A DNA stretch of 64,000 nt, taken from Gongronella butleri (taxonomy: Eukaryota > Mucoromycota > Mucoromycetes > Mucorales > Cunninghamellaceae). Where the stretch lies: positions 186,001 to 250,000 of the forward strand of contig JAIWZP010000030.1 in the NCBI GenBank assembly GCA_025201375.1, written 5' to 3'. Shown piece after piece: positions 11,125 through 22,922 of the stretch. Positions within the stretch are counted from its first letter, which is position 1; each line of letters opens with the position of its first letter. The translations under genes and the position numbers were made by a program. The notes beneath the pieces are model-generated. The model searched no databases. It was given only the letters and a program-made list of their open reading frames with translations, and had not been told where the DNA came from.

Positions 11125-11766
11125 ATGGCCAAAACCAAGAAACGACAGGCGCAGACGACCCAGAGCGGCAAAGCCAAGCATCAAAAAGTCGTGAACGTAA
11201 TTTTAAGCGCTGTTAGCTTGCGTCCAGCTCGCAGGATCGCGTGAAAAAGTCGCTCATTTTTTTTTTCGCTTGAACATAGGCGTCCGCGGCGGATCTGCAA
11301 GACACGGTGGATGTTGCGCTGACGGGCGAGTCAATGGATGATTTGCTGGACAGCTGGACTAGCAGCAGCGCGGCGGTTGTTGCTACAGAACTGCCGCGAC
11401 CGGCAGAATACGACAGTGCGAGCGACAGCGACGAATCTGAGCAACGGGAGGATAACGAGGGGGTGGACACCAGCCCGACCGCTGCTGCGTCTGCCACCAC
11501 AGCGACCACGACGGCCCCAACCGACTTTCGCACGTGCTACATGGACCAATTGACCTCAGGATTCGGCAATGATCTCGATTTGCTGCGACAGGTAAGAAAA
11601 ATGGAAAAAAAAGCGCGCCATCGCCATCCAATTGACCCTTTTCTCATGTATGCAGGAGCCTGGATTGACGTCTGGCCGCCTGCAAGTGTTAATTGACTCG
11701 TTGGAGACCGGTGTTAGCCTTTTTGACGACATGGAGAAGCAGATGATGCTGAGTGAAATGGCATGA
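11125..11766 (+). CDS. RSA3: Ribosome assembly protein 3 (Rsa3-like)
   Basis: A small protein of 164 residues in three exons: 11125-11196, 11280-11591 and 11656-11766. The N-terminus is basic (MAKTKKRQAQ) and the centre is acidic and Ala/Thr-rich. The C-terminus fits the Rsa3 domain: FRTCYMDQLTSGFGNDLDLLRQEP followed by LQVLIDSLETGVSLF, where the middle join crosses the last intron. Rsa3 is a nucleolar factor acting in early 60S subunit assembly in fungi. The acidic spacer is longer than in yeast. An AATAAA lies just past the stop (about 11774). The domain is short, so homology rests on about 50 residues. Confidence 0.8.
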
Positions 11767-11954
11767 TGTAGCAATAAAAAAAGATACCACTTGCATTTAT
11801 GATTTTTTATGCAAAAGATGCCCAAAAGAGGCTGTCCAGCGGAGAAAATGGTGGCTTGCGAGGTCATTTTTATCATTCATAGCCGTCTTTTACTTTTTTT
11901 TTTCGCTTTTCTTTCTTGTTTCCCCATTTTTTTCGTCTTTATTGTCTTAACAGC

Positions 11955-12706
11955 ATGTCCACGTACGATAAAAAGGCAACGTCGCGCAAGGGCAATAACA
12001 AGAAAAAGGCGCAGGCGCACCAGAACACGACGGCGTGGAAGCACAACAAGAACTCCCGGAAGACGAGGGAAATTGAGGACCTGCCGGTTTACGGTCTGTG
12101 CGGCCGTTGCACGGAAGTCATCCTCTGGCGCAAAAAGTATCGCAAATACAAGCCATTGACGTCTGTCAAAAAGTGGTAAGGCATCGTTGATGGTCGATGA
12201 GGGCTGTGATGGCTCATTCTGACGTTTTATTCTTTTTTCTCTTTTACAGCACGAATTGCCAGGAAAAGGCGATCAAGGAGGCGTACCATGTGCTCTGCCA
12301 CAACTGTGCCTCGGCCAAGAATGTGTGTGCAAAGTGTCTCGAGAGCCGCGAGATTGTGACGACGTAAGAGTCCCTGTTTTGCTTGATTTCCAGGCTTTTT
12401 TTTTTTTCTTTGCTCATCATGCTCTTTGCCCTTTATAGCAAGGACGAGATTAAGACTGCGGCAGATTTGCAGCGCGACGAGCAAGAGCTGGAAAAGTTGC
12501 TGAACAGCATGACGCTGCGCCAGCGCCGTGCATACGTGCGCAAGATGGAGCGCGCTGAGCAAGAAGGATCCGACGTGAGCGACAGCGAAGATATGGACGA
12601 TTTGGACTTTTCGGAGGACGACGAGGACGAGGACGACGAGGACGACAATGAACAAGAGCCCAGCAAGGACGAAATTGACGCGAAAAAGCCAGAAATCACC
12701 CAATAG
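11955..12706 (+). CDS. C9orf85/DUF2039 family zinc-binding protein
   Basis: A 200-residue protein in three exons: 11955-12175, 12250-12363 and 12439-12706. The N-terminus has QAHQNTTAWKHNKNSR, typical of DUF2039. It is followed by four CxxC pairs: CGRCTEVILWRKKYRKYKPL, CTNCQEK, CHNCAS and CAKCLES. These would coordinate zinc, so a zinc-ribbon fold is expected. The C-terminus is a long acidic run (SEDDEDEDDEDD) followed by Lys-Asp-rich sequence. The biochemical function of the family is not established to my knowledge. The stop is 115 bp from the convergent OST3 stop; AATAAA at about 12766 could end this transcript. Confidence 0.9.
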
Positions 12707-12821
12707 ATTTGTTTTCTCTTTCCCTCCCTCTTTTTTTTTTTTTTTGCATTGATACCCGTGTGTCTGAATAAAAAGCTGTTTCATAATTTTTTTGATTTAT
12801 TTCGCTCGTGAGGTGTACATT

Positions 12822-14239
12822 TTAAAAGAGGAGCTGGAAAGGGTAACCGCCATTCTTGATCCTGAAAAAGGAGAGCAAGCAGCTAAAGATGACGAAAAAG
12901 CAGGTGATCCAGATGTACACACCGACTCGCTGGCGCACCTTGTCCTCCAGGCGCGGCACCGACTTGGCCATGGCAATCACCGCAAACGAAAGCACACCAT
13001 CTTTGCAAAAAAATAAAACAAAGGCAAATGAGCACGCGCCGACCTTTGAAATGGCTCATTGCTTTTTTTTTTGGCCTGCTTCTTACACATGGACGCGACA
13101 ATTTGGGTCTCGATGCCGAATTGGCTGGTGAAACCTTGGGCGACATAGTTGAGCTGGCCCGTGGGACCCGTGTGTGCATAAGGCGTGTTGCGAATGCGAT
13201 TGAACATGTGGCCGGACGTCATGATCAACACAACAAACTAGGCAAAAGAGAGATAGAGAGGATGAGGATGCCGTGGCAAGCCATGCGTGCCCAACTGAGG
13301 GTAAATGTGCACGGCAAATGCACGCGTTTCGCGTCGCGTCGCGTTGAATGCCTTTTTTTTCTCTTTTTCCCCTTTTTTTTTTTTTACCAGCGTGATGGCG
13401 GTCCAGGTGTTTTTGTGGTACAGGATGAAGCTGAAGTGCTGGAAAAGAAGCTTGACGACGGCAAGCGCGCCCAGGCCGAGGAACACGTTAGTGGCAAGCT
13501 TGAAATAGTTCAAGGGGCGCGTCACAGGCACAGGGTAGCCCGAGTGACGCGACACAAACTCGGCAAATGGCTCCGCTTGGAAGCCCCTACAAGAAACGAA
13601 CAAAATGAGTGTCCAATTGGTGCTTTGAAAGCAAAAAGAAGAAAAAAGAGAGGGAATGATGCGACTCACTGTGCACCGAGATCATATTTCACGACATCGT
13701 TCTTGGCTGCGCTGGACGGAGGGAAGTAAAAGATGGTGGGCGCCGTTTGCAAGCCGAGCTGATGGGAGGGGGGCGCAGAAATAAAAAAAAAAAGATGAAT
13801 TGGGCCATTTTTGACAATTGCTGCTTTTTTTTACCTGCTGGTACACGGCCTGGCCGTCAAAAAAGTCGAGATGGCCAAAAAAGAGGTTGTCTGCGAATTT
13901 CGTGTTTTGGAACGACTTGGCAACGAGGCGGTATTCGGGGTCAAATTCGCTAAAAATGCAAGTGTGAGTTTTTTTTTTCTTTTACGCGATTTTTGCATGC
14001 TCATCTGGTTCCTACCGGCACGGGTAGCAGCGCATTTGGTCGCTGAGGGCAGTCAACAGGACGACGAGGCCGTATTCGCGGCTGCCCTGCGTGTACTTGA
14101 AATACGTGTCCGAGTCAAGCTTGACAAGACCGTTGTTCTTTTGCGCGAGCTTGGTCAGACGCTGCGTCTTTGCATCCTGCGCAGATGCCAGACCGAGACA
14201 CACGAGAGCGAGGACAAAAAGTGTGTGCACTTTCCACAT
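12822..14239 (-). CDS. OST3: Oligosaccharyltransferase subunit OST3/OST6 (Magt1/Tusc3 family)
   Basis: A 318-residue ER membrane protein from six exons in transcript order: 14239-14016, 13949-13835, 13758-13670, 13586-13388, 13237-13087 and 13000-12822. It begins with a cleavable signal (TLFVLALVCLGLASA). A luminal thioredoxin-like domain carries the redox motif in MRCYPCR, split by the first intron. Four membrane segments follow, and the end reads FRIKNGGYPFQLLF, as in the family. Known role: thiol-disulfide exchange with substrate proteins during N-glycosylation at cysteine-proximal sites. Every exon junction restores frame and a family motif, so the structure is well supported. Confidence 0.95.
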
Positions 14240-14336
14240 TTGCGTACGAGTGAGTGAAAAAAACGAGCGAGTGCGATGGAAAGAGAAATAAAAGACCCAA
14301 AAAAAAAAAAAGTAACGACGAGGCAATCAAGCCGTT

Positions 14337-14540
14337 GCGAGGCGCCATTTCATTGGCCGCAGCTTTCACATTCCGCCATTTTTCCTTGGCCAGATTTTTT
14401 ACTGCGCGATGCTTGAAAGACGTGTCAAACGCGCTCGTTTCTGTGATTTCGCTCCACTTCTTCGTAGAATTCAAGCGAATGAGTCGTCCATCCGTCTTTT
14501 AAGCGCATTAGTCAGGTACGTGCGCGACCAATTGGTATCT
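14337..14540 (+). repeat. Diverged dispersed repeat, copy 1
   Basis: It shares CATTTCATTGGCCGCAGCTT, then CGCGCT, TTTGTGATTTCGC-type sequence, AAGCGAAT and GTCCAT in the same order as 15797-16065, with indels. It lies just upstream of OST3. No coding capacity is obvious. Confidence 0.6.
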
Positions 14541-15796
14541 TTCTATAGGGTGGCTATAGCGTGTGTGAAAATCACTCTTATTTTTTTAAACGCGCTAAAT
14601 AAAACCGTCCGCGCTCGAAGAAAACTAAGCACATGCCAAATGGACATGGGGTTCTGCAGATGGCAAGTATGGGACACGCGGCTTGGTGATATGATGCTAC
14701 CCCCTAATGGATCATAATCGTGCTTTACCAACAAATCCCAGAGAAAAAAGTCATGTGTTCTGGAACATTTTACTTTTTTTTGTCTAGCTGACAAGCCCCG
14801 AAATTGCTTGCATCCATCATCCGCTGATACCAAAGAATTCGCGTCCAATCTGTGGCTATTTCGTGGCGTCACATATAGCACTTGTAAAATTTTAAAAAAA
14901 ATTGCGCGTCCACATTGCCTGGAGCGCGTCGTAGACGGATAAAAATAGACGCAGTATACGGAGAAAAGCTCCCACATTATTGGATGACAGTGTCAGATTA
15001 GTAAAATATAAACACGTGTTTCAACGACGCGCAAAATTTGCGTGTCAGGCGAAAAAAAAAATCAGAAATCAGTCCCATGAATTTGATTTTTACTCCCACA
15101 TAAAGTGGCCATCATCAGGTAACTGACAAAAATGGACAAAAAACCGGTCATCGGATTGCTCGATTTTGAAAGAAGCGCGTTTTAATTTAGATTTTAGATT
15201 GACCGCTTCGCGTTCGACGTGAATGCGTCCATTTGTTCTAACCCACGAGGCACCTCGGTGACCTTGGACCAAAAAATCACGCGTCGTTACGCGTCGCGAT
15301 TGGGGCTAAAACGAAAGCTTGCTTTTAAGCGCTCATTGTCGCGTCACACACGTTCCAATTACCGATCTAGAGCATCCATGAACGTGCCGAATTATCATCT
15401 CTCGAACAAAGAGAAAAAGAATAATTTGGATCGCGACCTCCAGAGATCGTCCCGCAGCTCGAAAATGAAAATAAAAATGAACCCTCTTTTTTTTTGAAAA
15501 GATGAAGAGTTGTTTGACATCCGGCCTTTCGACCCCTCAATTTTATACCATTCTTACTGGACAACCACGCTCGTATTACCGTGCGGGCAAGTCTCGGGTC
15601 GGTGCGATCACGCTTTGATTCAGGGTTCCCTTGACCAAAATCGCGATTTTTGAAAATTGGAAATTGAGCACGTTGCAGACTCTCTCATTTTCAACTAGTC
15701 GTTTGCGACTGATCTGAAAACACCTGTCACATTGTATATGTGTGAAAAGAAAGCAGATGCGGTGGCAAGGACCAAGAAAAAATTATCAAGATGTCG

Positions 15797-16065
15797 CGAA
15801 ATGGCATTTCATTGGCTGCGGCTTTCATGTTCCGCCTCCAGGCCCACTTTTCTGCGCTGTTGCTTCGAATATGTTGTCCCGTCCTGATTTCCTTTGGGGA
15901 CAAAAGCAAGCTATGATAGTGCCCTTGACACGCGCTAAAATCTTTCGTTTGTTTGATTTCGCCCGATTTCTTCATGGTATGCAAGCGAATTGACGGTCCA
16001 TGCGCCTTTTTTTTTTTTGCACGCGTCGATCATACGCGTGTGCGTCCAATTGGCGCCTTTTTAGA
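15797..16065 (+). repeat. Diverged dispersed repeat, copy 2
   Basis: Same orientation and order of blocks as 14337-14540, with about 65 bp of extra sequence in the middle. Blocks include CATTTCATTGGCTGCGGCTT and GCAAGCGAATTGACGGTCCA. Confidence 0.6.
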
Positions 16066-16662
16066 TGGGCGGCCCGAGGAGCGCTCACTTTTTTCCAAAA
16101 AGCGCCAGAAGCGAGCTTGGGAAGGGGGAAAAGAGGGGAGGCGCTTTTTTACTGGTTACACAACGACGCCGTTGTAAACTCATTTACCATTGTCCATCCA
16201 TTTGGGCAAATAGTGGGTCCGTTGTGGTCTTCGGGACCCCCATCTACGGCCTTTTGTCATACCAACATGGTGTCCATCTAAAAAAGATGAGGGGGCGTCC
16301 CTCCCTATTTTTTTTTTTTTCAAAGCGCGAGATGGAGCAGACACCAAAGCAAACGACAGAGAGGAAAAAAAAAAAAAAAAGAGGCGTCCCCTCTCGCGCT
16401 GCCACCACAGCCCTGGGAAGGCATGTCAAGAGAAGGAAGGTTGGATGAAAGCGTGACCTACCGCGTGGAAATTGTGTTACACAAGCCAGAGAGCCTCGTT
16501 TCACCTCTGGGGGGCCAGGGCATTTTCATTTTTTTTTTTTTTTTTTTTGTGATTGATCTTGTACACGCCTTTTTTCTTTTTTTTTTTCCTTTTTTTTTTT
16601 TTTGCTTTCTCATCTATTTTTTTTTTTTCACGTCCGCCTCCGTCCCCCTTTTTTTTGCACCC

Positions 16663-19600
16663 ATGTCAAATCAAATGGCATTGTCGACGTAAGGCATGGT
16701 GTGGGGGCAAATAGATTGTGACTTTAATCTCTTTTTTTTTTTTGACAAGTGAATTGACAGAAGAGGACGGGCCCCTGCAGCAGGAGACGGCGATCCCTGC
16801 GCCCAAGCGAGCGCGCAACAACTCGATTATCCCTTTGGAGCTGCTGAACAATACGAGTGGCGGCGGCAGTCGGGAGCGTGCTGCACTTGCGACGGTGTTT
16901 GGCGTTGCCGAATATAGCCAATCCAAGATTTTTTGGGAGAAGCCGCCTTTTGTAAGCAGCCAGCATCAGCATCAGCATCAGCATCAACAGCAGCAGCAGC
17001 AATCAGCCATGGGCATGTCCGCGTTGTCCGAGCTTAATGGCAGCGATTCTGCGGCACCAGCAATGGGGTCCAGCATGTCTTTCACAACAAAAGGAGATGC
17101 ATCGCGTGCAGGGTCGCCATTGCCGGCTCGGGCAGGGACACCGTGCTCTGTTTTGACGACCGCGGCGACACGCAACGACGCAGCGGCAACATCATCAACG
17201 TTTGCGCTTCCGCCGATCCCGACCGTTAGCCAATTCCACGATTTGCTTGTGCGCGACGAGCACGGCAGCGATTTGATGTTTCCGAGCAATGCGTCAAGCG
17301 TGTTGATGCACTCGTCGATGATGATGCGTCATGGCCCGCCGTCGCTCAGGCACGCGCCGTCCGATTTGTCGCTGCAAACATCCATTTCCGACTCGCCGTT
17401 GGCTTTTTCGCCGACAATGGCCGATCAGGAGCAAAATACGCCAATTCAGCATCAAGAGCACGTGGCTGCGCCATTGCTGTTCATCGGCTATCCACCGTCC
17501 ATCTTTGAGCTGCTCAAGCCGGACGATGATGAGCGTATCATTGTCTGGGGTCCAGACCCAAAGGCATTGTCGGCATCCATGGCCACCACGACCACTACAA
17601 CAACCACCAATTCTCGAGAACATCCGACGGCCTCCAGCAGCATGCCCACCACCTCCCAAAAACAAGAGCACCGCCCATCACTTCGCGGATTCTCGTCAAA
17701 CACGACAACCTCCATTTCGTCCCCTGTAAAGCCCGAACCCACCACAAAACCGCGCTTGCTCCAAGGCCTGAAAAAGTCGTTGCAGGCAAACACACTCATG
17801 CATCGCCCTTCCACCGACAATTTGCGCCAATTTCTGCGCCGCCGCACGCTGCGCAACAACAAATCCGTCGACGACAGCCCGTCCACTGTCACCGCCGCAA
17901 ACGAGAGCAACATTGCAAAAGTTATTGAGGCTGCGTCTGTCGAGAAACTCGTGGAAAAGCTCACCATCACGCTCGGTAAGCTATTTTATCGAAAAAACGC
18001 GCCATTTTTGCTCATTTTCTCTTGTTTTTCTCTCCAGATTACGATTTTATGACGGATTTTTTCCTGACGTACCGCAGCTTTATCTCGCCGACGCAATTGT
18101 GCAAGCTGCTGATCCTGCGTTTCCGCTGGGCATTGGAGAATGACGCGCCAGATCGCAAAATTGTGCGCATCAGGTAAAAATAGTTTAGCGGTTTGCAAGG
18201 AACATGGGCTCACTCCTTGTTCTTTTTTTTTTTTAAAAAAAAGAACGTTTGTGGTGATGCGGCACTGGCTTTTGAATTATTTTGTGCATGATTTTATCCC
18301 ATGTCGCGGTCTGCGAGTTGTTTTGACGGCATTTTTGAATGCTTTGCCGCGGCATCCACTTGTCAAGTCGTCACCGCGCGACCAGCGGATTGTCAAGGGC
18401 TTGAAGCGCGTTGTTCGGCGTTTGAAGCGTGTTTACTATGGGCATGGGGCGAATGCGCAGCGTGTCCAGGTGATTGCACCGCCACCACCACCGGCCCACC
18501 AAGAGCGTGTCGAGGAAAAAGTGCGCGCGACGCTGTCGGAGGGTGTTTTCCGACGCAAGACGGCGCTTGTGCGCGGACTGGACGTGCGCGGCAAGCACAA
18601 TGGCAACTTGGCTGTGCAGGACGCGCGTCATGCGCCAATGGTCGTCATTGGCAATGTGCCGACCGGCAAACGGCCCTTTTCTCAACACCACGCAGACATG
18701 AGCACGACGTCGGTGGTCACCACCACGATGGCGTCGTTTTCGCAGGAATTGACCTCCCCTGGAGGTAGTACTGGTGCTGGCGCTGTTGCTGTTGCTGGTT
18801 CTGGCATGGGTGGCGTGGGAGGTGCAAGCATGACGGCTGCATCCGACGACGATTCACTTGAGAGCGACATTAGTCCCGGAACGACCGAAATAGACAGCGA
18901 CGAAGATGATTATTTCGACTCTCCGATTGATCTTGCGCCGCCCGCTGCCGCGACCATCTTGCCCAGTGCCGGACAACAGGAGGACACGCCATTATCTAAA
19001 CGCGCGTCGCAATCATGGAAATTCGCGGGCCAATCGCTGTCCAAATTAGAGGTGGAGAGGCGGCGACGTGAGGATGAAGAGGAAAGACAGAGAATGGCCT
19101 TTTTCTCATCGAGCAACTTGTCGTCCTCGTCGGTGTCAATGTCGATAGCACCTTTGTCTCCCTCACAACAGCCAATGCCACCAAGCGCGCCGACACCCGA
19201 CGCGTCGCTATCGACCATTGACACAACCACCCTCAGTGCTACCACTAGCAATGCCAATACCATCGATCACCCTATCCTTCAGCAGGATGACCGCGTTGCC
19301 GCGTTCACAGCAGCCATTGACGCGCCTTCGCGCAAGGCACCCATTGGCGACATGTCGTCCCGCATCCCACGTGCACCTTCGAGCCGCTGGTGCAAAGACG
19401 AAAACGATCAGATTGTCGTGGCTTCGCGCAGAGACAGTCGCAAATCATTCCCTTTGGTCCTCCCCGCCGCCGCCTTGGATGCTCTGGACGACGACGAAAA
19501 CGACCATTCTGAAGAATACCATGTCAACCATACAAATACCACCATGCAGCCTCAAAGAACAAGCGAGGACAACGACCTTGTCACCGCCCACACTGGCCTC

Positions 19601-21728
19601 AGCCTCGCTCGCCATCTCTCGCGCAAGAGCATCGAACGCCGTAAAAGCGAAAAGAACCTGCGCGAGCTTGCTAATCGCCAATCTGCACCGCCCATCCCGC
19701 GTCCTTCCTTGTCCACACCAGCATCCACTCACAATGTGTCCATTGTTCACGGTAAAAATTCGGTTGCGACATGGCCAATTCTTTGATAAATGGGCGATTT
19801 ATTCTTTTTTTTTTTTTAATTTAAACAGACCCAATGCCCTTGGTGGCACAGCACGAGCCGCCTACGCTCACGCCAAAACGAAGCATCGCGACGCTGCGCA
19901 CACTGCCGGACGAAAAAACGCTTGTGCCGATGCCTATGCTTCCCACGACGGCGTCTGGGCACAATGAAGATTTCGAGGCAATCCCATATCACGCGACGAG
20001 CACCACCAACAACACCAGCACGAGCAAATCAAAGGCGCCGCGGCCCAGTTTGTCGAAAAAGCTCGCGAGCATGATGGTGTTCTCAAAAACGGGCAGCAAG
20101 CAGGCGACACCGACACCCACAACACCAAGCAGCCACGCGACTATCGACAGCAACGAGTCGTCCCCCTGGGTTGGCGGCGACGACTCGACCAAGATGCAAT
20201 TAGACAATGAGGAATCAAATCCGATGCATGCACTCGAAGAGCCGCGGACGCCGACGCCCATCCCTGCTGCTGCCATGTTCCCTGCGACACGGTCCATGGT
20301 CGTCGCCGCCAACTTGGCATCGTCGGCGTCTCAAGCGTCTCAATTGGCTCATTTGGCTCAATCGTCACCTTTGACGCAATCAGCACCACCCTCGTCCCCG
20401 ACCCCTGCCACAACCACCACCACAACCACCACAGCTGCCCCCTTGGTCAGCCGCATTGCTCAGGAATTGCGCGAGAGCGGGCTGGATATGGACATTGAAT
20501 GCGATTGTACGCGATGCACAGGCCGCACCATTGGGCCAAAGGCATGTCGCCGCTTCAGTATGGCCCTGCTCGGCGACGAGGAAAAAAGATACAGCCACGC
20601 CCTCAAATTGCAACAAATGCAGGCCGCTGCGGCAGCCGCCAATGCCAATGCCGCTCATGCTGCTCATGCTCATGATAATGCCAATGTCAATGCCAATGCC
20701 ACTAATGGTGACCATCCTGCGGACACCATAGAACGGCCAGGCACCGCGCAGAATGGACCCATGTACCTTGGTCAACTCGCATACCAAGAGTCAGCTTCGG
20801 ACCTTGTCATTGAGGAAATGATGGAGGACGATGACGATGAGTCAATGGCGTCGTCGTCCTTGTCATTGTACTCGACCACCAGTGGAAGTCTCTCCAAAAC
20901 CTCGTCCGCCGGCAATAACGATTCCCTCCAAAAGTCAAAGCACGCAAAAAAGACTGCGAGCACCCAATTGCAAGGGAATCGCAGCTTTGATCGCTTGACT
21001 GGCATTGCCACAAAGGGCGACGGCACAAGCATCCATCAACAGGTCTTATCCATCACATCTCTCAGCTCCATCATGGACCGTGGCGCCAATCGCGACTCGA
21101 TCTCCTTGTCCATTGCCACCCCGGTCTCCAACATTTCCCCACCTCGTGACGAAAAAAACGGCCATGACCATGAAAATGACAATGATGACGACGACGAGTT
21201 GATTGATGACGACCCATTGGGCCACGATGTCGACGTGCCCACGGATGGGCTGCAGTCGCCAACATCCACCGTTCCCCCGACATCGGCTTTTGCCATGCCG
21301 TCACCATACAGCATGACCGAATTGCCGCCGCCACATGAGCACGGTAGCTTCATTTTGTATTATCGCTCTAGCAAGCTTGCCCAGCAGCTGTGCTTCATCG
21401 AGCGCGATGTGCTTTTGGGCGTGGACTGGGAGGAAATGGTCCATTGCCGCTGGACAAAGATGAACACCTCGTCCTCGGGCTCTTCTGCCAATGCCAATGC
21501 CAATCTTCCAGAGCAAGGTACCACCGACTCAGCCGCCGCGAGCGTCCGCCCATCTGTCGACACCCAACACCAGCCGCAAAACAACGATGACGACACCTTT
21601 GCCGGCATTGAACAGGTCATTGAGCGATTCAACACTGTGTGCCAATGGGTTGCTTCTGAAATTGTGTGCTGCAAACGCCTTGACCTGCGCGTCAAGGTCA
21701 TTGAAAAGTTTATCCGTCTTGCTCAGGT

Positions 21729-21794
<66 letters not shown>

Positions 21795-22464
21795 GAAAGA
21801 AAGAAAAAAAAACCCTCATCTCGTTTCAAAACGACCTTAGAAATGCAGAATGTATTCGAATTTTGCAACACTGGTGCAAATTTTGCTTGGTTTGCAGTCC
21901 CCGTGGGTGTCGCGCTTGAAAAGGACGTGGGCGCGCGTCGCGTCGCGTGAGATGAGGCTGCTGGAAGAGCTTTCGCTGTTCACGTCTCCCATGCGCAATT
22001 GGAAGCATATCCGCGACAAAATGACCACCGTGGCCGAGGAATACGGCATGTCCCCCACCGAGGTCCAGGTCGAAATGCCCGGTACCAACCCGCGCAGCTT
22101 CAGACGCACAAAGATCAAGATCCCCTTTGGTGGCTGCATCCCCTTTTTGGGCATTTACCTGTCTGACCTCGTTTTCAACTCGGAGCAGCCACCCTATCTT
22201 GAGCCAAGCCTGCACAGCCACCACCGCATCTACCACGAGCAGACCGCACAGCACCAGAAGAACGTCTCCCCCGTCCTCAAACAGCCCCTCGTCAACTTTC
22301 GCAAGCATCGCATCACCGCCACTGTCATCAAACGCGTTCTCACCTTCCAAAATCTGGCACGCCGCTATGCATTTGACCTTGATGACGACATTTATGAGCT
22401 GTGCCTCCTCTTGGACCCCTTGGACACAGAGGCCATTCGCCTGAAAAGCATGGAATTGGAGTAG
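16663..22464 (+). CDS. Large Ras-type guanine nucleotide exchange factor, Lte1-like layout
   Basis: An 1805-residue protein from six exons: 16663-16688, 16750-17975, 18038-18173, 18244-19751, 19829-21726 and 21841-22464. A His/Gln run (HQHQHQQQQQQ) lies near residue 85. A RasGEF N-terminal module is at about 400-530 (LVEKLTITL, DFFLTYRSFISPTQL). It is followed by about 900 residues of Ser/Thr/Pro-rich, acidic and repetitive linker (repeated Asn-Ala pairs near 20640). The catalytic CDC25-homology domain is at about 1470-1790, with IRLAQKCRMYSNFATLVQIL, VSRLKRTW, and IPFLGIYLSDLVF. N-terminal and C-terminal GEF modules far apart recall yeast Lte1; a conventional Cdc25-type Ras GEF is the alternative, and no SH3 domain is seen. 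The intron in the catalytic domain is mostly a 60-A run. Confidence 0.92.
18219..18246. repeat. T-run/A-run palindrome across a splice acceptor
   Basis: GTTC + 12 T + 8 A + GAAC, the end of the third Ras GEF intron, spanning the AAG/AACG acceptor. The arms can pair. A similar element is at 25650-25677. Confidence 0.7.
21734..21793 (+). repeat. 60-base poly(A) run inside the Ras GEF catalytic-domain intron
   Basis: An uninterrupted A run begins 7 bp after the donor. The intron (21727-21840) is required to restore the RLAQKCRMYSN sequence of the catalytic domain. Confidence 0.9.
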
Positions 22465-22922
22465 TTTTCCCTTTTTTTCTATTTTTTCATTTTGATCATC
22501 ACGCTTTCATTCTACACAACCTGCCTATTGTTTATTCGTTACGTTCTATACCCATCTTCTTTTGTATTAAAAATTGATTACAGGGAGCTGCTGGCAAGCT
22601 CCACTGCTTATCTTTTTACAGTATTCTAGTTGTCCCTTTCTTTTGTCCTTTATCATATGATATGATATGATGATATCATATTGTATTTGAATCAATGTAC
22701 AATTTGGCGTTTGAGTTGAAATCGTGAAATTATCGACGGGTCTCGCGAACAGCTCTATTGATAACTGATTTTAATATATAATAGAGAAAAGTGGGGCAAA
22801 AGTATTTCAGCTGTAGGCTGCCAGGACAAGTATTGGATGCAATGGCCAGTGCACGCATTTTAAATTGTGCAATGTGGTGCTCAAAGCCAAGATTTCTTTT
22901 TTTCCCCGCCTGATGTTCTTTA
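22465..22922. other. 3' intergenic region with TATCA/TGATA palindromes
   Basis: No gene is seen. Positions 22651-22680 carry overlapping TATCATATGATA-type palindromes like those near 56.6 and 59.8 kb. Confidence 0.6.

Larger units (their letters stand above)
14240..16662. other. Gene-free 2.4 kb between OST3 and the Ras GEF
   Basis: Open frames here are short and show no family features. It contains the diverged repeat pair listed separately and several ACGCGTCG-type motifs. Confidence 0.5.

Noticed and set aside
18121..18173. Suspected frameshift in the RasGEF N-terminal module
   Set aside because: Careful re-reading gives a continuous frame (LILRFRWALEN) into the next exon; the suspicion was a counting error.
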